Positions 1 to 8,763 of a stretch of DNA of 30,428 nt are shown here, piece after piece (within the stretch, counting starts at the first letter, position 1; each line of letters opens with the position of its first letter). The translations under genes were made by a program, and so were the position numbers. This stretch comes from RGIG3009 sp045653425. GTDB taxonomy: Bacteria; Bacillota; Clostridia; Oscillospirales; Acutalibacteraceae. The DNA is taken from the NCBI GenBank assembly GCA_045653425.1, contig JAZOLU010000037.1, positions 1-30,428 on the forward strand, given 5' to 3'. The notes beneath the pieces were generated by a model. The model saw nothing but the letters and a program-made list of their open reading frames with translations, did not search any database and was not told the DNA's origin.

Positions 1-160
1 TTTTTGCCCATAGGTGCAAGGCAGTTTTCGCCTGTCGGTTTTTTGTCCGGGTCACAAACAATTTTTTCGGCATGCTGGCGCATGGCGGAAAAATTTGCGG
101 CAAGACGGGCGAAAAAACGCGGCGAAAACCATTGCGAGTTCGGCTCCCTTATGGTATAAT
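1..160. repeat. Repeat-like stretch at window edge with open frames on both strands
   Basis: The first 160 bases are open on both strands. The plus frame from base 1 ends in a TAA at 157-159, inside the -10 box of the miaB promoter. A minus-strand frame is open from about 150 down to base 1 and contains possible ATG codons, but no ribosome binding site lies upstream of them. Bases 124-160 recur almost exactly upstream of mgtE (18504-18540, minus). I infer a dispersed repeat or the 3' end of an unknown gene rather than a confident CDS. I do not recognise either translated product. Confidence 0.4.
132..160 (+). promoter_or_regulatory. Sigma-A promoter of the miaB operon
   Basis: TTGCGA (132-137) is separated by 17 bases from a perfect TATAAT (155-160). 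The predicted transcription start is near 167, leaving a leader of about 45 bases before miaB. The whole promoter lies inside the 37-bp sequence that is repeated upstream of mgtE. Confidence 0.75.
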
Positions 161-210
161 GATTTTATCTATGGTATGACAGTATGATGAGAACGCAGTG
201 AGGAAGAACT

Positions 211-1623
211 ATGGCCGATATTCGCGTGATTTCGCCGGAGGAACTGGGGCGGCAACAGCCGTTTATGCAACAAGTGCGGCAATATTATGAAGAGAACCGC
301 GGTGGTACGCCGCTAGCGTATATTCGCACGTACGGTTGCCAGCAAAACGTGTCCGATTCGGAGCGCATAAAAGGGCAGTTGGCGCAAATGGGGTTTGGGT
401 TTACCGAAACACCCGACGATGCCGATTTCATTTTGTTTAACACGTGCGCGGTGCGTGAGCACGCGGAGGACCGTGTGTTTGGCAACGTGGGCGCGCTGAA
501 AGCACTGAAACGCCGCCGACCCGAAGTGATAATTGCGTTGTGCGGGTGTATGGTGCAGCAAGAGCACATTGCGAAGAAGTTGTACCGTTCCTACCCGTTT
601 GTGAGTTTGGTGTTTGGCACGCACGTGCAACATCGGTTGCCGGAACTGTTGGCGCAAACGTTGCTGACCCGCCGCCGTGTGGTGGAAATTCCCGCGTGTG
701 ACGGCGTGATTACCGAGGGGATTCCTGCTCACCGTGACGGCACGTTTAAGGCGTTTTTGCCCATTATGTACGGGTGCAACAATTTTTGCACCTACTGCAT
801 TGTACCGCACGTGCGCGGGCGGGAACGCAGCCGCGACCCCGAACACATTGTGGCGGAGGCGCGCGAACTGGTGCGGCAAGGGTACAAGGAGATTACGCTG
901 CTGGGGCAAAACGTGAACTCTTACGGCAAGGGCGAGGCGCACGGCGTGACGTTTCCCGCACTGTTGCGGCGGTTAAACGCCATTCCGGGGGATTTTTTGA
1001 TTCGGTTTATGACCTCGCATCCCAAAGATGCTACCCCGCTGTTGTTTGATACCATTGCCGAGTGCGAGAAGGTATCGCGGCATTTTCATTTGCCGTTTCA
1101 GTGTGGCAGTAACCGCGTGTTAAAAGCGATGAACCGCGGGTACACGCGCGAGCAGTATTTAGAACTGATTCGTTACGCGCGGGAGACCGTGCCGGGTATT
1201 GCCTTTACCAGCGACGTGATTGTGGGCTTCCCCGGTGAAACCAGAGAGGATTTTGAACAGACGTTGTCGCTGATTCGCGAGGTGGGGTTTGTTTCGTTAT
1301 TTACGTTTATTTTTTCCCCACGCGAGGGAACGCCCGCGGCGCGGATGGCTGACCCCGTTTCTGCCGAGGAAAAGAGCGCGTGGTTTACCGAAATGACGGC
1401 GTTGCAGGAGACGTTATCTGCCGAGCGGTTACAGGCACTGGTGGGTACGGAGCAACGCGCATTGTTGGAGGCGGAGGGTAACGGGTTTTTGGAAGCGCGT
1501 TTGTCCGAAAACAGTGTGGTGCGCGTGCAGGGCGACCCCGCCCGCATTGGCGAGTACGTTACCGTGCGCATTACGGGTGCGCGAAGTTTTATTTTGACAG
1601 GTGAAATTAAGGAGGATTTTTGA
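211..1623 (+). CDS. miaB: tRNA-2-methylthio-N6-dimethylallyladenosine synthase MiaB
   Basis: MiaB is a radical-SAM methylthiotransferase that converts i6A37 to ms2i6A37 in tRNAs reading UNN codons. The 470-residue length is normal for the family. The N-terminal UPF0004 domain holds the three ligands of the auxiliary iron-sulfur cluster: Cys43 (YGCQQN), Cys79 (NTCAV) and Cys113 (CGCM). The radical-SAM CxxxCxxC motif is Cys189, Cys193 and Cys196 (GCNNFCTYC), and a C-terminal TRAM domain follows from about residue 405. The ATG at 211 is preceded by AGGAAG at 201-206. The gene that makes its substrate, miaA, lies downstream in the same run of genes. It is the first gene after the promoter at 132-160 and ends one base before the next start codon. 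Confidence 0.97.
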   Translation: MADIRVISPEELGRQQPFMQQVRQYYEENRGGTPLAYIRTYGCQQNVSDSERIKGQLAQMGFGFTETPDDADFILFNTCAVREHAEDRVFGNVGALKALKRRRPEVIIALCGCMVQQEHIAKKLYRSYPFVSLVFGTHVQHRLPELLAQTLLTRRRVVEIPACDGVITEGIPAHRDGTFKAFLPIMYGCNNFCTYCIVPHVRGRERSRDPEHIVAEARELVRQGYKEITLLGQNVNSYGKGEAHGVTFPALLRRLNAIPGDFLIRFMTSHPKDATPLLFDTIAECEKVSRHFHLPFQCGSNRVLKAMNRGYTREQYLELIRYARETVPGIAFTSDVIVGFPGETREDFEQTLSLIREVGFVSLFTFIFSPREGTPAARMADPVSAEEKSAWFTEMTALQETLSAERLQALVGTEQRALLEAEGNGFLEARLSENSVVRVQGDPARIGEYVTVRITGARSFILTGEIKEDF

Positions 1624-1624
1624 A

Positions 1625-2035
1625 ATGGAAACGTTATTGGAAATGGCGAAAGATTTGGGACACGCGATTCAGCAAGACGAACGGTTTGTGCGGGTGCAGA
1701 TGGCGCAAAACCGTGCGGACGAGGATGCGGCGTTGCAGGAGTTGATTGGGGAATTTAACTTGAAGCGGATGGCACTGAACGCGGAATCCTCCAAGAGTGA
1801 CGGCGAGCAGGATAACGAAAAATTGGGCGTGCTTAACGAGGAACTGCGCGAAGTGTATGCCAAGGTGATGGCCAATGAGTCGATGATGACCTACCAAGCC
1901 GCGAAGGCGGAGTTGGATAAACTCACCAACGGCATTAGTGCCATTTTGAATATGGCGGCACAGGGGCTGAACCCCGACGATTACAGCGAACATTCTTGCG
2001 GCGGGAACTGCGGCAGTTGCGGCGGCTGCCACTAA
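1625..2035 (+). CDS. YlbF/YmcA family regulator, RicA-like, with Cys-rich tail
   Basis: This 136-residue, mostly helical protein belongs to the YlbF/YmcA family. Family members RicA and RicF, with RicT, form a B. subtilis complex that carries [4Fe-4S] clusters and affects RNA processing and tRNA modification. The C terminus has four cysteines (Cys125, 129, 132, 135) in a Gly-rich CGGNCGSCGGCH tail, which suits cluster or metal binding. Its place between miaB and mutS matches ymcA (ricA) in B. subtilis, so RicA is the likelier identity than RicF; this is inferred from synteny. The ATG at 1625 is chosen because AAGGAGG lies at 1609-1615; an in-frame GTG at 1601 lies upstream of that site and inside miaB. 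Confidence 0.85.
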   Translation: METLLEMAKDLGHAIQQDERFVRVQMAQNRADEDAALQELIGEFNLKRMALNAESSKSDGEQDNEKLGVLNEELREVYAKVMANESMMTYQAAKAELDKLTNGISAILNMAAQGLNPDDYSEHSCGGNCGSCGGCH

Positions 2036-2066
2036 TATGAGTTGATATTGAGGGGGAAACCGGTAT

Positions 2067-4667
2067 ATGGCACCACTCACGCCGATGATGCAGCAGTATC
2101 AGGCGATTAAGCAACAATATCCACAGTGCCTGTTGTTTTTCCGTTTGGGCGATTTTTACGAGATGTTTTTTGAGGATGCCAAGGTGGCATCGCGCGAGTT
2201 GGAACTGGTACTGACCGGACGGGATTGCGGGCAAGAGGAACGCGCACCCATGTGCGGTGTGCCGTTTCACAGTTGTGAGAGTTATATTGCCCGTTTGGTG
2301 AGCCGCGGTTACAAGGTGGCGATTTGTGAACAGACGGAAGACCCCGCTTTGGCCAAAGGATTGGTGAAGCGGGACGTGGTGCGCGTGATTACGCCCGGCA
2401 CGGTGATTGAGGGCAGTATGCTGGAAGAGACCCGCAACAACTACCTGTGTACGGTGGTGGTGGGCGACGGGTTTGCCGACGCGGGGGTGTGCTTTGCCGA
2501 TACCTCCACGGGCGAAATGCACGTGACGCAACTGAACGGCACGGATATTCGCGCGCGGTTGATTAACGAATTATCGCGTTTTTGCCCGCGGGAAGTGTTG
2601 ATGAACGACGTGGCGATGGCAGACGTGACAACGGGCACGTTTTTGACGGAACGGTTGTACGTGACACCCGAATTGGCGGAGTACGCCACGTTGGATTACG
2701 ATGCCGCCGAAACCGTGATTTTGAAGCATTTTCAAAAGGGCGCGCTGGCGGCGGTGGGGTTGGATGACAAACGTTCCGCCGTGCGTGCGCTGGGGTGCAC
2801 GTTGCATTATTTGTACGCCACCCAAAAATTGGGGTTGGAACGGCTTGCCGATTTGGATGTGTATTCCGATATTCAATATATGCGGCTGGATTTATCCACC
2901 CGCCGCAATTTGGAGTTGGTGGAGACCCTGCGCAGCGGGAAAAAGCAGGGTTCGCTTTTGGGGGTGCTGGACCGCACCCGCACGGCGATGGGTGCGCGGT
3001 TGCTGCGCAGTTGGGTGGAGCAACCGCTGTTGCAACCGGAGCAGATTACTCGCCGCCAAAACGCGGTGGACGAACTGGTACACGATGCGATGCGCCGCGA
3101 AGAGTTGCAGGAATTGCTGGCTGACGTGTACGATTTGAAACGCATTATGACCCGCGTGGTGTACGGCAGTGTGAACGCCAAGGAACTGCGCTCGCTGCAC
3201 CACACCATTGGTTGTTTGGCACCGGTGCGGGAGAGGATGCAAGGGGTGACCAGTGCGTTACTGTGCGCTCTGCGCGGGAACATTGACCCGCTGGATGACG
3301 TTTACCGCCTTATTGGACAGGCCATTGCGGATAACCCGCCGCTTTCTGTAAAAGAGGGCGGGGTGATTCGCGATGGGTACAACGCCGAATTGGACGAATT
3401 GCGCTCCATAATGACCAACGGCACCGATACCATTGCCCGCATTGAAGCCGAGGAAAAAGAACGCACGGGCATTCGCAACCTCAAAGTGGGGTATAATCGG
3501 GTGTTCGGTTATTACATTGAGGTGTCGCGCAGTTACAGCGGCGAGATACCGGAGCATTACATTCGCAAGCAGACGCTTGCCAACGCGGAACGGTACATTA
3601 CGCAAGAACTGAAAGAATGGGAAAGCCGCGTGCTGGGTGCCAAAGAACGCTCGGTGGCGTTGGAATACGAATTGTTTACCGAGGTTCGCAAGGCCGTGGC
3701 CGCCCAGTTGGCGCGGATTCAAGCCACGGCGGAGGCGGTCTCTACCGTGGACGTGTTGTGTTCGTTGGCGGAAGTGGCGTTGCGGTACAATTACGTGTGC
3801 CCCGTGGTGGACGTGGGCGGCGCGGTTTGTATTAAAAACGGGCGGCATCCGGTGGTGGAATCGTTGCAGCGGGCACCGTTTGTGCCTAACGACGTGATGC
3901 TGGATGAGGGCGACAACCGCGTGGTGATTTTGACCGGTCCGAATATGGCGGGTAAATCTACCTATATGCGCCAAACGGCGTTGATTACGCTGATGGCGCA
4001 AATTGGCAGTTTTGTGCCGGCAGAGAGTGCCACCATTGGTATTGTGGACAGCATTTTTACCCGCGTGGGGGCTTCGGATGATTTGGCATCCGGTCAATCC
4101 ACGTTTATGGTGGAAATGAGCGAGGTTGCCACCATTTTGAAACACGCCACGGCGAACAGTTTGATTGTGTTTGACGAGATTGGGCGCGGTACCTCTACCT
4201 TTGACGGAATGAGCATTGCCCGCGCGGTGCTGGAATACGTGGCGAAGCGCGTGGGTGCCAAAACGCTGTTTGCCACCCATTACCACGAACTGACGGTGAT
4301 GGAGGGGCAACTGGACGGCGTGAAAAACTACAACATCGCCGTGAAACGGAACGGTGACGACATTACCTTTTTGCGCCGCATTGTGCGCGGGCCGGCGGAC
4401 GAAAGTTACGGGATTGAGGTGGCGCGGCTGGCGGGTGTGCCGGATGCCGTGGTGGTACGCGCCCGCGAGATTTTGCAGGAACTGAACGAAGGCGGCGCGC
4501 CGGTGATAGAACGGTCTTTGCCGCGTGACAAGGGCGAGGAGAAACCGTTGCCGACAGTAAGTAGCGACGTGTTGCGCCGTTTGCGTGAGTTGGATGTGAA
4601 CGTGTTGACGCCGATTGAGGCCATGCAGACGTTGTACGAGTTACATAAAGACGCACAAACAGAGTAA
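2067..4667 (+). CDS. mutS: DNA mismatch repair protein MutS
   Basis: MutS recognises mispaired and looped-out bases and recruits MutL. The 866-residue length is typical. The mismatch-intercalating motif is Phe30-Tyr31-Glu32 in the N-terminal domain. Connector, core and clamp domains follow, and the ABC-type ATPase carries Walker A GPNMAGKST near residues 625-633 and Walker B with the signature DEIGRGTSTFDG near 702. The TFATHYHEL segment follows. The last 60 residues form the usual C-terminal extension. The start has an AGGGGG site at 2051-2056. It is followed after 18 bases by mutL, so the two repair proteins are probably co-translated in similar amounts. Nothing in the sequence suggests inactivation. 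Confidence 0.98.
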   Translation: MAPLTPMMQQYQAIKQQYPQCLLFFRLGDFYEMFFEDAKVASRELELVLTGRDCGQEERAPMCGVPFHSCESYIARLVSRGYKVAICEQTEDPALAKGLVKRDVVRVITPGTVIEGSMLEETRNNYLCTVVVGDGFADAGVCFADTSTGEMHVTQLNGTDIRARLINELSRFCPREVLMNDVAMADVTTGTFLTERLYVTPELAEYATLDYDAAETVILKHFQKGALAAVGLDDKRSAVRALGCTLHYLYATQKLGLERLADLDVYSDIQYMRLDLSTRRNLELVETLRSGKKQGSLLGVLDRTRTAMGARLLRSWVEQPLLQPEQITRRQNAVDELVHDAMRREELQELLADVYDLKRIMTRVVYGSVNAKELRSLHHTIGCLAPVRERMQGVTSALLCALRGNIDPLDDVYRLIGQAIADNPPLSVKEGGVIRDGYNAELDELRSIMTNGTDTIARIEAEEKERTGIRNLKVGYNRVFGYYIEVSRSYSGEIPEHYIRKQTLANAERYITQELKEWESRVLGAKERSVALEYELFTEVRKAVAAQLARIQATAEAVSTVDVLCSLAEVALRYNYVCPVVDVGGAVCIKNGRHPVVESLQRAPFVPNDVMLDEGDNRVVILTGPNMAGKSTYMRQTALITLMAQIGSFVPAESATIGIVDSIFTRVGASDDLASGQSTFMVEMSEVATILKHATANSLIVFDEIGRGTSTFDGMSIARAVLEYVAKRVGAKTLFATHYHELTVMEGQLDGVKNYNIAVKRNGDDITFLRRIVRGPADESYGIEVARLAGVPDAVVVRAREILQELNEGGAPVIERSLPRDKGEEKPLPTVSSDVLRRLRELDVNVLTPIEAMQTLYELHKDAQTE

Positions 4668-4685
4668 CGGAAAGGAGGACGTATA

Positions 4686-6599
4686 ATGGGAAAGATTGCG
4701 GTACTGGACAAGCACACCGCGGAACTGATTGCCGCGGGCGAGGTGGTGGAACGCCCCGCTTCGGTGGTAAAGGAATTGGTGGAAAACGCGATTGATGCCG
4801 GTGCGTCCTCCGTGACGGTGGAAATTGAAAACGGCGGCATTACGTTTTTGTCGGTGTCCGACAACGGGTGCGGCTTTGCCCGCGAGGACGTTCCCACCGC
4901 CTTTTTGCGCCACGCGACCAGTAAAATTCGCGAGGAGGCGGATTTGGAACGCATTGGAACGCTGGGGTTCCGTGGCGAGGCACTGGCTTCCATTGCGGCG
5001 GTGTCCCGCGTGGAACTGACTACCCGCACCGAAGACGAGTTGGCGGGTACTTGCTACTGCTTGGACGGCGGGGAGGAAGTGTCGCTGAGCGATGCGGGCT
5101 GCCCCCGCGGTTCGACCATTTGCGTGCGGGATTTGTTTTATAATGTCCCCGCGCGTATGAAATTTTTGAAAAAAGACGTGGGGGAAGCCAACGCGGTGGC
5201 GGGAGTGATTGACCGCTTGGCGTTGTCGCACCCGGAAATCTCGTTTCGCTTTATTCGCGAGGGACGGGAAGAATTGCTGACCCCCGGTGACAACGATGCA
5301 TATTCTTGCATTGGCACGGTGCTGGGGCGCGAGTTTGCCAAAACGCTGATTCCGCTGGATTATACGCTGGGCGGGGTGCAGGTGCAGGGGTACGTGTGTC
5401 GCCCCGATGCCGCCCGCGCCAACCGCACCATGCAACACTTTTTTGTGAACGGGCGGTACGTAAAAACGCGCACCGCTATGGCGGCATTGGAGCAAGCATA
5501 TAAGGGCACTGTAATGGCGGGGAAATTCCCCGCGTGTGTGCTGAATGTGACTTTGCCGCCCGAAACGGTGGATGCTAACGTGCATCCCGCCAAAATTGAA
5601 GTGCGTTTTGTGAACGAAAAACCCGTGTTTGACGCGGTGTATCACGGTGTGAAATCTGCATTGGAGGGGGAGAGCACCCCAAAACAGGCGGTGTTTTCTG
5701 CCACGGTGCGGCAACCCGCGGCCGAGCCGACGCACCGCCCCGCCACGTTTACGGCGGCACAGGCGGCGCACAAAGTAGCGGCTGCGCTGATAACGGAAGT
5801 GCCGTACGCACCGTCCGTGTCGCGTGCGCCGTCGGTAGTGCACGTGCCATCTGCCCCGCCGCGTGTTGCGACAGGCGGCGGGTTGCGGGACAACGCGCCC
5901 ACGGCAGAGTTTTTCCGCCGTTCACCTGTGGCTCCCCTGCCGGTGGCGACACCGCCGGCCCCGCCCGCGGTGCCGAGCACACCCGCGGTGGAGGAGGTGC
6001 CCGTGCAGCAAACGCTGGTGGAGGAACTGCCCGAACCGGTGCGCGTGGTGGGCGAGGTGTTGCACACCTACGTGGTGGCGGAATGGCGCGGCTCGGTGTA
6101 TTTTATTGACAAACACGCCGCACACGAGCGGTTGCTATATAACGAACTGCGGCAAGCGGAAACGGTGCATACGCAGGTGTTGCTCGCCCCCATTACGGTG
6201 GCACTGAGCCGCGAAGAATGGGGCGCGCTGACTGCCGCTTTCGACGCGTTGGAAGCCGCCGGATTTGTGGTGGAGGAATTTGGAAACGGCTCGCTACTGG
6301 TGCGCGCCGTGCCGATGTTGCTGGCGGACGGCGACATTGCCGAGACCTTGCGCGAGATTGCGGGGGGGTTGCTTTCCGGCAAGCGGGAGATTACCACCGC
6401 CCACGCGGATTGGGTGTACCATTCGGTGGCGTGCCGCGCCGCTATAAAAGCGGGGGACAACAGCACTCCGCAAGAACGGCAACGGTTGGCGGAGCGCGTG
6501 TTGTATAATGAGGATATTCGCACCTGTCCGCACGGGCGGCCGGTGTGTTTTGAACTGACCCCGCGCGAACTGGAAAAGCAGTTTGGGAGGCAGGTATGA
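4686..6599 (+). CDS. mutL: DNA mismatch repair protein MutL, endonuclease type
   Basis: MutL couples mismatch recognition by MutS to strand removal. The N-terminal GHKL ATPase shows the Asn/Asp site VKELVENAIDAG near residues 24-35 and GFRGEAL near 93-99. A Pro/Ala/Val-rich linker of about 110 residues (roughly 340-450) joins the C-terminal domain. That domain has the nicking-endonuclease motif DKHAAHERLLYNE near 474-486, the CRAAIKAG motif, and CPHGRP near 613, so this is the self-nicking MutL typical of bacteria without MutH. In the first motif Lys replaces the more frequent Gln after Asp. AAAGGAGG at 4671-4678 sets the start. Its TGA overlaps the miaA ATG by four bases, indicating translational coupling. 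Confidence 0.97.
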   Translation: MGKIAVLDKHTAELIAAGEVVERPASVVKELVENAIDAGASSVTVEIENGGITFLSVSDNGCGFAREDVPTAFLRHATSKIREEADLERIGTLGFRGEALASIAAVSRVELTTRTEDELAGTCYCLDGGEEVSLSDAGCPRGSTICVRDLFYNVPARMKFLKKDVGEANAVAGVIDRLALSHPEISFRFIREGREELLTPGDNDAYSCIGTVLGREFAKTLIPLDYTLGGVQVQGYVCRPDAARANRTMQHFFVNGRYVKTRTAMAALEQAYKGTVMAGKFPACVLNVTLPPETVDANVHPAKIEVRFVNEKPVFDAVYHGVKSALEGESTPKQAVFSATVRQPAAEPTHRPATFTAAQAAHKVAAALITEVPYAPSVSRAPSVVHVPSAPPRVATGGGLRDNAPTAEFFRRSPVAPLPVATPPAPPAVPSTPAVEEVPVQQTLVEELPEPVRVVGEVLHTYVVAEWRGSVYFIDKHAAHERLLYNELRQAETVHTQVLLAPITVALSREEWGALTAAFDALEAAGFVVEEFGNGSLLVRAVPMLLADGDIAETLREIAGGLLSGKREITTAHADWVYHSVACRAAIKAGDNSTPQERQRLAERVLYNEDIRTCPHGRPVCFELTPRELEKQFGRQV

Positions 6600-7549
6600 G
6601 CAAGCGGATTCCGCTGGTGGTGATTGCCGGCCCCACCGCTTCGGGCAAAACGGCGTTGGCGGTGGCGTTGTGCCGCCGCTTTGGCGGGGAAGTGATTTCT
6701 GCCGATTCTATGCAGGTGTATGAGCATCTGCGCGTGGGTACGGCGCGCCCGAGCGAGGAAGAACAGGCGGGGGTGCCGCACCATTTGCTGGGGTTTTTGC
6801 CGATAGATGCCTCGTACAGTGTGGCGCAATATGCCGCCGCCGCGCACGAGGCGATACGTGCCGTGTATGAGCGGGGGCGGTTGCCCGTGTTGTGCGGCGG
6901 TACGGGATTGTATATTCAGGCGGTGGTGGACAACCTTTTGTTTGACGAGCAACCCGCCGACCGTGAACTGCGCAATCGTTTGAAGTTTCGCATTGCACGG
7001 GAGGGCGGCGAGGCGTTGCTGGCGGAACTTTGTGCCATTGACCCGCCCACCGCCGCGCGGTTACATCCCAACGACCACGGGCGCATTGTGCGGGCACTGG
7101 AATTGTATTACACCACCGGCCGCACCATTACGCAGCAAAACGAGCAGTCGCGCCGTGAACCTTCGCCTTACCGCGTGTGCGGGTTGCGGTTGGATTTTTG
7201 CGAGCGGAGCGTGTTGTACCACCGCATTGACCGCCGCGTGGACGTGATGATGGAGCAAGGCGTGCTGGATGAGGCGCGCTGGTTGCGTGAGCAACCGCGT
7301 GCCGACACGGTGCGGCAGGCCATTGGGTACAAGGAATGGGAGCCGTATTTTGCGGGCGAAGTATCGCTTGCCGCCGCCGCCGACGCGTTGCGGCAAGGAA
7401 CGCGGCGGTATGCCAAGCGGCAGTTGTCGTGGTTTCGCAATCAACCGTGGCTTGAGCCGCTTTACGTTGACGAGGACGGCGACACGGTGGAAACGCGTGC
7501 TGCCGCGCGCATAACGGCATTTTTAAAAGAGGACGGTGACGGTGTGTGA
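6596..7549 (+). CDS. miaA: tRNA dimethylallyltransferase MiaA
   Basis: MiaA transfers the dimethylallyl group from DMAPP to N6 of A37, making the substrate on which MiaB acts. The 317-residue protein has the P-loop GPTASGKT at residues 12-19, the DSMQVY segment just after residue 37, the GGTGLYIQA motif near 100, and the IGYKEW segment near 242, all characteristic of the family. It overlaps mutL by four bases (ATGA) and uses GGGAGG just upstream within mutL. Its own TGA overlaps the GTG start of the following HlyD-like gene. Having miaA and miaB in one transcription unit with mutS and mutL is a Firmicutes-like arrangement; no hfq follows here. Confidence 0.97.
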   Translation: MSKRIPLVVIAGPTASGKTALAVALCRRFGGEVISADSMQVYEHLRVGTARPSEEEQAGVPHHLLGFLPIDASYSVAQYAAAAHEAIRAVYERGRLPVLCGGTGLYIQAVVDNLLFDEQPADRELRNRLKFRIAREGGEALLAELCAIDPPTAARLHPNDHGRIVRALELYYTTGRTITQQNEQSRREPSPYRVCGLRLDFCERSVLYHRIDRRVDVMMEQGVLDEARWLREQPRADTVRQAIGYKEWEPYFAGEVSLAAAADALRQGTRRYAKRQLSWFRNQPWLEPLYVDEDGDTVETRAAARITAFLKEDGDGV

Positions 7550-8763
7550 ATCCGGTGTTAAAACGAATACTGGCGATTGCCGCCGCCGTGTTGTTGCTGG
7601 TGTATATTGCCGTGCAGGCGTATTTGATTTTGGTGGTGCCGATTGAAACGGTGACCGTATCCCGCGCTACCGCTTACCAAACGTTGGAGACCACCGGCAT
7701 TATTTGCCGCGACGAGACCGTGCTGGAAGAAAAAGCGGACGGGTATTTATTTTATACGGTGCAAAATGGGGGGCGCGTGTCGCGAAACGGCACCATTGCC
7801 AACGTGTTTGCCTCTCAGCAAGACGCGTTGCGCCAGCAGGAATTGGATAAGTTGGACGCGGAAATTGCCACGCTGACGTCCATTAACGCCCAGGGGACGT
7901 CCAACCGTGCGAATTTAACCAGCATTAATCGGCAAATTAACGAAACGTGGTTGGCACTTACCACCGCGGCGCAGAGCCGGACGTTTACTGAGATGGAGAC
8001 GTTGCACGCCCGCCTGCTTGAGTTGTTGTGCAAAAAGCAACTCACCATTGGGCGCGTGCAGAATTTTGATGACCGCTTGGCGGCACTGCGCGCGGAGCGC
8101 ACGGCGTTGGCGGGGTCGTTTACCAAGGCGAAAGCCACCGTCTCCTCACCCGTGGCGGGGTATTTTATTAGCCAGACCGATGGGTATGAGGGGTACTGGA
8201 AAACGGCGGATATGAAGAATTTGACCGCGCAGGACGTGCGCACGGCGTTGGCGCACAAGCCCACGGCACCCACGGCTATTGGCAAGGTGGTGGGCAACTA
8301 CGAGTGGTATTTGGCATGTGTGGTGCCTACCAACCAGGCGGCGGAACTGAAAGTGGGTTCCTCGCTGGAAGTGAGTATGCCGTTTGTGCGCAACGACGCG
8401 ATTTCCATGCGTGTGGAGGCGGTGAACAAGGCGGATGACGGCACCGCGGCACTGATTTTGCAGTGCACGGAGATGGACAAAGAACTTTCTACCGCCCGCG
8501 TGGAGGAAGTGGATATTCGCCTAAAAAAATACAGCGGGATTCGTATTCCCGATTCTGCCATTCACTTTGACGAGCAACAAAACCCCGGCGTGTACGTGCA
8601 AACGGGCAACACGCTGACGTTTCGGCGGATTCACGTGTTGTTTAACAACACCGCCGATGGGTATGCCGTGTGCGAACTGACCGAGGATAAGAACTACGCG
8701 CAACTGTACGATAAAATTGTGACCAAAGGAGAAGATTTGTATGACGGCAAGCTGGTCCGCTGA
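7546..8763 (+). CDS. HlyD-like periplasmic adaptor/membrane-anchored protein
   Basis: This 405-residue protein has one N-terminal membrane helix (about residues 6-30). An extracytoplasmic part follows with a helical hairpin rich in Leu, Glu and Gln (about 85-190), which resembles the coiled coil of HlyD/RND membrane-fusion adaptors. Beta-rich segments lie on either side, including a lipoyl-like piece around SSPVAGYF. No partner ABC or RND pump lies nearby. It sits between miaA and yggS and leads into the division genes sepF, ylmH and divIVA, so a role in the cell envelope is possible; that is inference. The start is GTG, overlapping the miaA stop, with no better start in the frame. The ribosome binding site is weak, as expected for coupled translation. 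Confidence 0.75.
   Translation: MNPVLKRILAIAAAVLLLVYIAVQAYLILVVPIETVTVSRATAYQTLETTGIICRDETVLEEKADGYLFYTVQNGGRVSRNGTIANVFASQQDALRQQELDKLDAEIATLTSINAQGTSNRANLTSINRQINETWLALTTAAQSRTFTEMETLHARLLELLCKKQLTIGRVQNFDDRLAALRAERTALAGSFTKAKATVSSPVAGYFISQTDGYEGYWKTADMKNLTAQDVRTALAHKPTAPTAIGKVVGNYEWYLACVVPTNQAAELKVGSSLEVSMPFVRNDAISMRVEAVNKADDGTAALILQCTEMDKELSTARVEEVDIRLKKYSGIRIPDSAIHFDEQQNPGVYVQTGNTLTFRRIHVLFNNTADGYAVCELTEDKNYAQLYDKIVTKGEDLYDGKLVR

Noticed and set aside
3258..4310. Long antisense open frame within mutS (350 codons)
   Set aside because: It is a GC-rich shadow of mutS codons with a His/Arg/Gln-rich, low-complexity product and no ribosome binding site. The long antisense frame in mutL (4641-5843) is rejected for the same reason.
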